Source: Pelagomonas calceolata (lineage: Eukaryota > Sar > Pelagophyceae > Pelagomonadales > Pelagomonadaceae). From it: DNA of 64,000 nt. The translations under genes and the position numbers were made by a program. Below the pieces are notes generated by a model. That model had not been told where the DNA came from, ran no database searches, and worked only from the letters and a program-made list of their open reading frames with translations. This document shows, in pieces, positions 57,164 through 64,000 of the stretch. Numbering within the stretch: the stretch's first letter is position 1; each line of letters opens with the position of its first letter. The stretch is taken from positions 3,968,001 through 4,032,000 of the forward strand of contig CAKKNE010000003.1 of NCBI GenBank assembly GCA_918797485.1, read 5' to 3'.

Positions 57164-59311
57164 CTACGACCAGATGCGGAACGTGCAGTCCGTCGACGTC
57201 GACACCAGTAACGTATCGGCGGGGTCGAAGCAGACCCCCTGGACGGCATCTTCATGTCCTCTACCACTCCATAGCACGCTCGACAGGTCGTCCGTCGAGT
57301 AGCCGTGCACGAGACCATCATCCCCAGCACACACGATCCTCGTCCCAGATCGGTCGAAGCAGACCTTGTTGACTGGGTGTGTCGACACGTGGATCGTGCC
57401 GATCTCCGTGACCGTGCGCACGTCCCAGAGCTTGACCACGCCGTCCGCGTCGCAACTGGCAACCACGTCGCCGCGCGCGTTGCAGGCGACGCCGTTGCAC
57501 GCGTTCGTGTGTCCATAAAAAGTCTGCACGCATAATGCCGACCGGGCGTCCCAGATCGACACGGTCTTGTCGCCGGAGGCCGTGCAGATGTTGTTCGAGA
57601 AGGGCTGCCAGGCGCAGGCGTTCACGCTGTCGACGTGGCCCCGCAGCGTCTGCCGACATCTCAGGGAGGACAGGTCCCACAATCTAGTCGTATGGTCCAT
57701 CGAGCACGACGCCAAAAAGTCACCGGTATGGTGGAACGCGCAGTCCCAGACCGCTTGCGTGTGGTCCGAGAAGGTGTGGGCGCAGGCGGCACCTGCGGGG
57801 ACGCGAACGCGTGACCGTCGCGGTCGCGGCGACGGGTTCAGTACACTGAGTCAGCACCGGCAAAATCCCAAATTTTGACCGTTCTATCTCCAGAAGCCGT
57901 CGCAAGATGACTGCCAGCAGGATGGAAATCAACCCCAGAAATCCAATCTCTATGACCTTCGCCGGACATGACCAGGTCGCAGTTCGGGACGGACCAGAGC
58001 TTCCAGGTGGCATCATCAGAAACAGTGGCCTGCGTGAGACCGACGTCGTCGCGACACCGCCTCCGTTCACTCACGCGACGCGTAGGCTCTCATGCGGCCG
58101 CGTCGACGGCGTCGAGGCGCCACGGCATCGCGACGACGCCATCGACGCGAATCAGAAAAGTTGGGAAACGAAAGGTCGGAAACGGACGCCGCGTCCGCAC
58201 CAGGATCGGTTTATGAGGGTGAAAAGCTGCAGCAGATACGGCGTTGACGTGGCCCTTGAAGGTCCTTCTCAACTGATACCGCTCGATGCCCGGCGGGTCG
58301 AAGGTTAAGGACGCGTAGGGGTTCGGCACCGAATCCCGAGGTGGCAGCTTCGAATCCGCGCCGCGCTTCGGCCGCGGCGGCTTCGGCGTGGCTGGGGCCT
58401 TCGTGGCCGCGGCCTTCTCGGCCTGGAGCTGCTGCACTTGCGCTTCTAGTGTGTGTACTCTAGCCTTGATCCGATCCCGCTCGAGCCGCGTGAGCATCTT
58501 CTCCTTCATGGCCACCTCGTACTTCTTCTGGAGGTCCTTGAGGGTCGGCTCGTACGACAGGTAGTGCTTCCGCAACCGCTGGAGGTCCGTCGTAAGCTTC
58601 GCTTTTTCCTGAACGACCTGCGGCGGTTTCGCGTGATGTGGGCGTCTGTTTGCGTCGCGAGGCGTCTCTATGTGATCGTCTCCACGAGAGAAGATGCATG
58701 GTGGTCTTCTTTCCGATTTTGGGCGGGATTTGAGCGATTCGAGGACGCCGCGATCGCACGCGCCGGTGGTGCATGCGATGGAAGTCGCGCTCCTTGCGGA
58801 ACTTGTCCCAGGTGCCCTGGGCTTTTTCGGTTATGATGCGCATCTTGTCGAGCTGCTGTTGTAAGGCTACTACTCTCTCATCGAGGTCCTGGTTCCGGAC
58901 ATATATGTCGGGAACCGTGTCCGTGTACACTTCGGCCAGCTTCCCCTTCTGCTGGAGGTCGTACCACTCGCTGTTGAAGTTATCTAGGGTCCTCGACATG
59001 CCCACCTTGATCAGGAAGTTGCGTATAAAATCGTCGACCACTTCAGGTCTGACTTGAGTTAACGTCGGTTTGGCCGCCGGTGTTCCTATGTCCCTTTGGG
59101 AGGCTACCGTGCTTCCGGCTCTTGATTTTTCGTCTAATCTTTGTACACTGGCAAGAGCGGCAGCGAAGTCTTCATCATCGTCGTCGTCGTCGTCCTCGTC
59201 GTCCGGCGCTTCGACGGCATCATAATCAAATTCGTCGGCCTCATCATCACTTATCTCATACTGTTCCACGACCTCGACCTCGTTCTGGGCGTCGAGGGCG
59301 GCCTCGTCCAT
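57164..59311 (-). CDS. SPAG16: PF20/SPAG16 axonemal central-pair WD40 protein (four exons)
   Basis: Exons 58760-59311, 58201-58617, 57858-58029 and 57164-57792 (minus), 589 aa. An acidic start (EISDDEADEFDYDAVEAP) is followed by the PF20 signature FIRNFLIKVGMSRTLDNFNS and FRKERDFHRMHHRR, spliced to VVQEKAKL and RKHYLSYEPTLKDLQKKYEV. A Pro/Lys linker leads to seven WD40 repeats beginning LRRTFKGHVNAVSAAAFHPH and ending DCTFRIWS. PF20 bridges the two central-pair microtubules and is needed for flagellar beating. Its presence implies a motile 9+2 flagellum somewhere in the life cycle. Introns are 142, 171 and 65 nt, all GT-AG. Confidence 0.95.
57793..57857 (-). other. SPAG16 intron 3
   Basis: 65 nt, phase 1. 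Starts GTGCTGAC; the downstream exon starts GTGCCGCC, 6 of 8 matches, which may be an old target duplication. Confidence 0.8.
58030..58200 (-). other. SPAG16 intron 2 (introner-like)
   Basis: 171 nt, phase 0; starts GTGCGGACGCGGCGTCCG on the minus strand, contains GCGTCGATGGCGTCGTCG and ends CTCACGCAG. Confidence 0.88.
58618..58759 (-). other. SPAG16 intron 1 (introner-like)
   Basis: 142 nt, phase 0; starts GTGCGATCGCGGCGTCC on the minus strand, the same 5' end as sister introns. Joins FHRMHHRR to VVQEKAKL. Confidence 0.9.
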
Positions 59312-59761
59312 GGCGCTCGTGGGGCTGCCCTGTCCTCGCGGCTGCTGGGGCTGCCTCGCACGCGTCGCGCGGCAGCCTTTTTTTGGGTGAGCTGTGCGCG
59401 GTGGCTAAGCTGTAAGCTACCGGTGAGCTCGCGTCACTCACGTGCTTTGCTCGGGCCGGACGGCGCAAATTAGCCCAGCCGCTGTTGGATGAAACGCCCG
59501 ACGCCACTAGGCTTTGAACGCTAGTGTCCGTCCGGCAGCAGTCCTGGGCGGCCGGAGGAGTGCTCGTGCTGGGTCCACGCCTCGCTCGAACGCTGCCGCC
59601 GTTGGCTGGCCTCTCGAGAAGTTTGCTTTTGCCTTGCCTGCTCTCCGGCGCAAATAGGCACGCCCACGCGCTCCGCGAACGCAGAGCGGCGTCCAGCAGT
59701 GCGACGACGTACATATCTCCTCGCTGCGGCAGCGTGACGCCTGCTCCACGACGCACAGCGA
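59312..59761. other. divergent promoter region (SPAG16 / DUF1772)
   Basis: About 450 bp. A degenerate palindrome copy (CCACTAGGCTTTGAACGCTA followed by GTGTCCG) lies at 59504-59530, about 200-230 bp from each start codon. Confidence 0.45.
59504..59530. repeat. dispersed GCTAG palindrome, degenerate
   Basis: CACTAGGC, then GAACGCTAGTGTCC. Both CTAG arms and the CTAGTGTC edge remain, but order is altered. Confidence 0.45.
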
Positions 59762-60545
59762 ATGCGTTGCTCGTTCATCGCATTAGCTGCGCTTATTACG
59801 AGCGTAAACGGCCTATCCGCGACGCGCCGCCGCCTGCCCGTATCGCGCGAAGAGCCCGCGACGCGCGCTATCAAGAAGAACCTCGCCCGCGCCTTCGCGG
59901 TTCCACTCGTCGCCGGCGCTGCGTCTCGTGTAGAGCCAGTCCGCAAGCTCATGGCAGGATTCGACCGCATCCGCGTCGGCCTCGTCGCCGGCACCGTCGG
60001 CGCGGCCATTCTAGGAGGCTGCTACTTCATCTTCTCGTTCTGCGTCATGGACGCCTTGAATCAGCAAGACCCACAGACGGCCATCAATACGATGAACAGC
60101 ATCAACGTCGTCATCGTGAACCCCAAGTTCATCGCAGCATTTATGGGCACGCCGCTCATATGCTGCTGGCTGGTCGCCGAGGCCCTGGCGGTGGGAGTAG
60201 GCTCGTCGACGGACGTCGCGCTCATGCTCGGCCCGGCGTCCTTGCCGGGATCGCGCCGACGGCGTCGCCCTCACGCCGTCGACGCGACGCAGGTTCGGCG
60301 GCGCGCTCACGCTCATCGTCGGCGAGTTCCTCGAGACGATCATATGTCACATCCCGAAGAACGACGCCCTCGCGGCGCACAAAAAGGGCGGAAACGACGC
60401 CGAGGTCTGGGCGCGCTACTACACGTCCTGGACGGCCTGGAACCACGTGCGGATGGTCGCGTCCCTCGCGACGGTGGTCCAATTCTCGCTCGCGCTCTTC
60501 TACCGCGGGGCACGCCTCGGAGGCGGCTATGGCGGCCTGCCGTAA
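59762..60545 (+). CDS. DUF1772 family membrane protein (two exons)
   Basis: Exons 59762-60237 and 60293-60545, 242 aa. MRCSFIALAALITSVNGLSA is a signal peptide, perhaps followed by a plastid transit region (RRRLPVSREEPATRAIKKNL). Membrane helices include RVGLVAGTVGAAILGGCYFI and PLICCWLVAEALAVGVGSS. Exon 2 supplies the DUF1772 end: ETIICHIPKNDALAAHKKGG and YYTSWTAWNHVRMVASLATV, where NDAL, W and WNHVR are family marks. Fungal relatives include anthrone oxygenases, but activity here is unproved. The intron is 55 nt and contains CACGCCGTCGACGCGACGCAG-like sequence at its 3' end. Confidence 0.85.
60238..60292 (+). other. DUF1772 gene intron (introner-like, 55 nt)
   Basis: GT-AG, phase 2. Starts GTCCTTGCCGGG; the second half is ACGGCGTCGCCC and CACGCCGTCGACGCGACG, two facing copies of the shared intron motif. 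Confidence 0.85.
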
Positions 60546-60645
60546 GTGTAGTAAGGATTGTGTACATGTGCTTTTCTCCTCCTCTAACATGTACCGTCAT
60601 AACACATTCCGTCGACGGACGATGTACACGCGTGTTCTTTCGAAA

Positions 60646-60671
60646 TGCTAGAGTGTGTCGACACGCTAGCA
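60646..60671. repeat. GCTAG palindrome, symmetric variant
   Basis: TGCTAGAGTGTGTCGACAC then GCTAGCA, almost a perfect inverted repeat centred on GTCGAC. It lies 125 bp upstream of the racemase-like gene. Confidence 0.7.
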
Positions 60672-60796
60672 TCGACTCGGCGCGCCAAAAAGCTGCCTAA
60701 AAAGCTCGTACGAACCTCGTACGCGCGCGAGGTCTCGGCATCCACCCCGCACGCCATCGCCGCGCAGCTCTACGGCAGTAAAACAGAGCAGCAGCC

Positions 60797-61876
60797 ATGC
60801 CCTCCAAAGCCCAGCAGCGCTACCTGCTGGCCAGCGCCGTCGCGGGCGTCGCCGCAGCCATCAGAATCATCAGAAGACGCAACATCCACGTACCACCGCA
60901 ACCGCTCCCAGCCGATTTCCCCGTCACACCCAAAGATGTCGTCGACGCCGCGAAACGCGTCAGGCCGCACGTCCACCGGACGCCAGTCTTAACGTGCCAT
61001 GGCCTCGACGAGCTGGCCGGGCGCTCCCTGAAGTTCAAGTGCGAGGTCTTCCAGCGGACGGGGTCGTTCAAGATCCGCGGGGCCACAAATGCAGCTTTGC
61101 AAGCGCCCGAGAACGCGCCCCTCGTGACGCACAGTTCGGGCAACCACGCCCAGGCCCTGGCCCTGGCAGCTAGATCCACAAACCGCGAGGCCCACGTCGT
61201 CATGCCGCGGACGGCGCCGGCCGTGAAGCGCGCCGCGGTCGCGGGCTACGGGGCTCATATAACATTATGCGAACCTACCAACAAAGCAAGGGCCGAAGCC
61301 GCTCAAAAAAAGACCGAGGAGGTCCAAGGTTATTTTGTGCACCCGTCCAATGAACCTAGAGTCATCTCGGGACAGGGGTCGGTCGCGGTCGAATTTTTGG
61401 AGCAATGTTCGGACCTGGACGCGTTGGTCGTGCCGGTCGGCGGCGGCGGCCTCATTGGCGGCATTGCGGTGTACGCGAAGTGGAAGCGGCCTTCGTTGAA
61501 GATCATTGGGGCTGAACCGAAAAACGTGGATGATGCTTATAGGTCCAAACAGAAAGGTGAATTAGTAGGCCACGACGACCGGGATAGTGTGGCGGACGGC
61601 CTGAAGACGCTCCTGGGGTCGAACACGTGGCCCGTGGTCCGCGATTTGGTCGACGAAATTATCACTGTGGAGGAGAGCGAGATCAAAAAAGCGACGGCGT
61701 TAATATGGGGCCGCATGAAGCTGTGCATCGAGCCGTCGGCGGGCGTGGGCGTCGCGTGTGTCTTGTCCGAGGCGTTCCGGGCGAGGTATCCCGCGGACGA
61801 GTACGGGACGGTGGGGGTCATCTTGTGCGGCGGGAATTTGGATTTGGCGAAGGCTTCGGCGAAGCTGTTCGCGTAA
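60797..61876 (+). CDS. serine racemase / threonine dehydratase-like PLP enzyme, membrane-anchored
   Basis: 359 aa. Fold-type II PLP enzyme: FQRTGSFKIRGATNAA holds the Schiff-base lysine (about K92), SSGNHAQALALAA binds the substrate carboxylate, VPVGGGGLIGGIAVY binds PLP phosphate, and LCGGNLDL is the C-terminal motif. Spacing fits serine racemase more than biosynthetic threonine deaminase, as there is no regulatory ACT domain. Unusually a hydrophobic stretch (YLLASAVAGVAAAIRII) followed by RRR precedes the enzyme, suggesting a membrane anchor or organelle signal. Reaction: interconversion of L/D-serine or serine/threonine deamination. Confidence 0.92.
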   Translation: MPSKAQQRYLLASAVAGVAAAIRIIRRRNIHVPPQPLPADFPVTPKDVVDAAKRVRPHVHRTPVLTCHGLDELAGRSLKFKCEVFQRTGSFKIRGATNAALQAPENAPLVTHSSGNHAQALALAARSTNREAHVVMPRTAPAVKRAAVAGYGAHITLCEPTNKARAEAAQKKTEEVQGYFVHPSNEPRVISGQGSVAVEFLEQCSDLDALVVPVGGGGLIGGIAVYAKWKRPSLKIIGAEPKNVDDAYRSKQKGELVGHDDRDSVADGLKTLLGSNTWPVVRDLVDEIITVEESEIKKATALIWGRMKLCIEPSAGVGVACVLSEAFRARYPADEYGTVGVILCGGNLDLAKASAKLFA

Positions 61877-62227
61877 GTTTAGTATGGATTGTACTGCTGT
61901 GTCTCGGTGCTGCGTCTCTATGCTGCGTCTGCTCGATGGCGTAGCATGCGGGTTGTGTCGAAGGCAAGCTTTCGGTTGTGGAAGCCGTCTCCTCTCGCGC
62001 TCCTCGACTCTCTGCGTACGTCCCAGAAGAGCGATTCATCGGCGAAAATAATTTAGCTAGTATCTTACCGGCGCTAGCTAATTACACAAGATCGACAGAC
62101 GCGCACTTTTTGTCCTTCTCACGCTGGCTGTGCGCCCTAAACTCGCCCGTTGAGTGATTTCCGACAAGCCTGTCTGTGCGGCCAGCCCTGGTGAAAGCGC
62201 GGTCCGCCCCGAAAGCGCAGCCGCGCC
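61877..62227. other. intergenic region upstream of the plastid coiled-coil gene
   Basis: About 350 bp, with GCTCGATGGCGTAGCATGCG near 61932 (introner-like motif) and a palindrome copy at 62054-62080. Confidence 0.45.
62054..62080 (-). repeat. dispersed GCTAG palindrome, extended arms
   Basis: TAGCTAGTATCTTACCGG then CGCTAGCTA. Core has TATCTTAC for TGTCTTAC. It lies about 148 bp upstream of the next ATG. Confidence 0.8.
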
Positions 62228-64000
62228 ATGCAGCTGCTGAATGTGCTAGCTCTCCTTTTCGGCTGCCCATGCGGCGCCTTCGCCCCGACGACGAGACGGC
62301 CCCGGCTCACGCTCAGGTCGACGCCGACGGAAGCCGAGATCGACGTCGACGCGCTGCGGGACGCCGTCGCCTGCGCCGAGGGCGATTGCGCGGCCCGCAC
62401 GTACCACGTCGACCAGCTCAAGTCCACGCTCGAAGCCGCCATCGGCGACCAGCTCGAGGCCCAGAAGGCCCTGGACGACGCGAAACGGGCGTTACGCGAC
62501 GGCGAGGCGCTCGACGCGCGGGCGCGCGCCGAGGCGGAGCGCCAAGCGGCGCGGGACAAGGCCGAGGCCGAGCGTAGAGAGTTGGAGGAGCGCCGCGCCG
62601 CGGAGGCCGCCGAGCGCGAGGCCGCGGCCCAGGCGGCGCGCGAGAGGGCGGACGCGGAGCGGCGCGCGTTCGAGGAGCGCCGCGCCGCCGAGGCGCAGGC
62701 CGCGCGCGACAAGGCCGAGGCCGAGAAGCGCGAGCTCGAGGCTAAGAGAATCGCCGATGCGGAAGCTAGGGAAGCGGAAGCGGCGGCCGCGAAGGAGCGC
62801 GCCGAAATCGAACGGCGCGAGCTCGAGGCGAGGAGAATAGCGGAAGCGGAAGCTCGGGAAGCGGAGGCGGCGGCCGCGAAGGAGCGCGCCGAAATCGAAC
62901 GGCGCGAGCTCGAGGCGAGGAGAATAGCGGAAGCGGAAGCTCGGGAAGCGGAGGCGGCGGCGGCGCGCGAGCGCGCGGACGCGGAGCGGAAAGCGCGCGA
63001 GGCCGCGGCGGCCGAGGCGCGCGTAACGGCCGAGCGCGAGCGTGCCGAGGCGGCGGCGCGCGCCGCGGCGGAGACCGCGGCGCGCGAGGCCGAGGCCCAG
63101 GCGGCGCGGGAGCGGGCCGAGCGCGAGCGCGCGGACCTCGAGGCCCGGCGCGCCGCCGAGGCCGAGGCCCAGCGCGTGGCGCGAGCCAAGGCGGACGCCG
63201 AGAGTGAAGCCAGGCGCAAAGCCGAGGCGGAGGCGCGCCAGGCCGAGATCGAGGCGAAGCGCGTCGCCGACGCCGAGGCCGCGCGGCTCGCCGACGTCGC
63301 GCGGCAAACTAAGGCCGCCGAGCGGCGCGACCGCATGGACGAGGTCAAAGCGAAGATCAAGTCGGCATCACGGAAAGGCAAGGCCGTCGGCCTGCCGGCC
63401 ATGCTCGGCGTGAATTTGAACTTCGGTCCTGACGACGAGGGCGGCGAGCAGGGCCCGAGCGACACGCCGGCGGCGGCGACGCCCGAGCCATCAACGGGCT
63501 ACGTCCCCGACGGCCTCACGAAGGAGCAGTACGCCGCGATCAAAGCCAAAGAACAAAAATCAACCAATCTGGGAGCGTGGGGTAGTAAAGTCGGCGGCGC
63601 GTCGGGGCCGCAAAGGGGCGACCTCATGTCGCAGCCCACCATCTGGACCGACCCGGCGAAGTTCTTCCGGGAAGATCAAAAGTTGAAATACGAGGCGGCC
63701 CAGTCCGACGCGTCGCGGCCGAACATCTACGCGTCGGGCGAGAGTTCTTTTGAGCAGTGGCAGTCGAAGCTGATCAACGACCTCTCGGCGAAGAAGCCTG
63801 AGCCGACGCCGGTCGCGGAAGAGGTGGATCCCGAGGCGGCGGAGGCGAAGAACCAGGAGATCGTGCAGGCGCTCGGCGCGGTCGCGGCGGCGGGCGCCGG
63901 GGCGCTCGTGGTTGCCGGAGTTGTGGAGGCCGAAGCAGCGATAGCGACCGGTACCGCGGCGGCGGCGGTGCTGGGCACGGTCGTGTCGTCGGCCGTGGCC
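62228..64000 (+). CDS. plastid-directed coiled-coil protein, 3' partial
   Basis: At least 591 residues, open to the window edge. MQLLNVLALLFGCPCGAFAP is a signal peptide with an AFAP plastid motif. Residues about 45-380 form a continuous Ala/Glu/Arg coiled coil. Two adjacent 87-bp units (about 62801-62974) encode almost identical 29-residue blocks with AEIERRELEARRIAEAEARE. Afterwards come GKAVGLPAMLGVNLNFGPDD, GLTKEQYAAIKAKEQ, and QPTIWTDPAKFFREDQKLKY, then a hydrophobic Ala/Val-rich stretch (GAVAAAGAGALVVAGVVEAE) that may be a membrane helix. Function unknown; a structural role at plastid membranes is conceivable. The opposite strand also shows a long Ser/Ala/Arg open frame, a mirror of this composition. 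Confidence 0.75.
   Translation, partial: MQLLNVLALLFGCPCGAFAPTTRRPRLTLRSTPTEAEIDVDALRDAVACAEGDCAARTYHVDQLKSTLEAAIGDQLEAQKALDDAKRALRDGEALDARARAEAERQAARDKAEAERRELEERRAAEAAEREAAAQAARERADAERRAFEERRAAEAQAARDKAEAEKRELEAKRIADAEAREAEAAAAKERAEIERRELEARRIAEAEAREAEAAAAKERAEIERRELEARRIAEAEAREAEAAAARERADAERKAREAAAAEARVTAERERAEAAARAAAETAAREAEAQAARERAERERADLEARRAAEAEAQRVARAKADAESEARRKAEAEARQAEIEAKRVADAEAARLADVARQTKAAERRDRMDEVKAKIKSASRKGKAVGLPAMLGVNLNFGPDDEGGEQGPSDTPAAATPEPSTGYVPDGLTKEQYAAIKAKEQKSTNLGAWGSKVGGASGPQRGDLMSQPTIWTDPAKFFREDQKLKYEAAQSDASRPNIYASGESSFEQWQSKLINDLSAKKPEPTPVAEEVDPEAAEAKNQEIVQALGAVAAAGAGALVVAGVVEAEAAIATGTAAAAVLGTVVSSAVA

Noticed and set aside
62137-63465. 442-codon minus-strand Ser/Ala/Arg frame
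   Set aside because: Mirror of the GC-rich coiled-coil coding repeats on the plus strand, which has a presequence and a continuous helical protein.
1-64000. CRISPR arrays, rRNA genes, retrotransposons, virus-like elements
   Set aside because: No regular spacer arrays, rRNA cores, reverse transcriptase, integrase or capsid motifs were seen on either strand.

Overview
This window is nuclear DNA from a compact, GC-rich unicellular eukaryote, most likely a pelagophyte-type stramenopile alga related to Aureococcus or Pelagomonas. Several proteins begin with a signal peptide followed by an AFAP-like plastid motif, which indicates a secondary red plastid. Other eukaryotic markers are Pol alpha, U2A', PP2A activator, DHHC, CNNM, PF20 and spliceosomal introns. 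Many introns share sequence families, and two carry perfect terminal inverted repeats, the best with an exact 8-bp target duplication. That matches the transposon-like introners reported for Micromonas and Aureococcus. The species assignment is inference.

Layout. 1-5 kb: Sel1-repeat protein (5' cut), RUS/DUF647 protein, unknown membrane protein, plastid NTF2-like protein. 5.6-10.4 kb: DNA polymerase alpha catalytic subunit, three exons. 10.4-14 kb: odd ubiquitin-like protein, LOV-like PAS protein without the photoactive Cys, METTL21-like methyltransferase, small plastid protein. 14.2-18.4 kb: large coiled-coil protein. 18.4-26.0 kb: giant intronless receptor-like kinase on the minus strand with a seven-bladed propeller, BspA/DUF285 modules, Pro-rich stalk, transmembrane segment, helical bundle, TKL kinase and SH3-like tail. 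26.3-30 kb: U2A' fused to two SAP domains, dCTP pyrophosphatase, NlpC/P60-like protein. 30-37.8 kb: USP32-like deubiquitinase, Cys-rich unknown, small unknown, peroxiredoxin-5. 37.9-46.6 kb: DHHC palmitoyltransferase, PTPA, (6-4) photolyase/cryptochrome, CNNM transporter, DUF1997 protein, METTL26/DUF938 methyltransferase. 46.6-51.4 kb: METTL26 fragment, secreted Cys-rich protein, nucleotide-sugar transporter, and a 1.8-kb AT-richer gene-poor stretch. 51.4-64 kb: GT31-like/sulfotransferase fusion, bestrophin with an EF-hand-like insert, PF20/SPAG16, DUF1772 protein, serine racemase-like enzyme and a plastid-directed coiled-coil protein running off the window.

Genes are mostly unrelated housekeeping and accessory functions, not an operon-like system. 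The striking signals are genomic. (1) A short imperfect palindrome, GCTAG arms around TGTAAGACACTAG, sits about 125-250 bp upstream of most start codons, often between divergent genes. (2) Introner families supply at least 16 introns, some probably GC-AG. (3) Convergent genes are packed so tightly that two pairs overlap at their stop codons.

Splice sites were deduced from reading frame, family homology and AG/GT positions. No transcript evidence was available.
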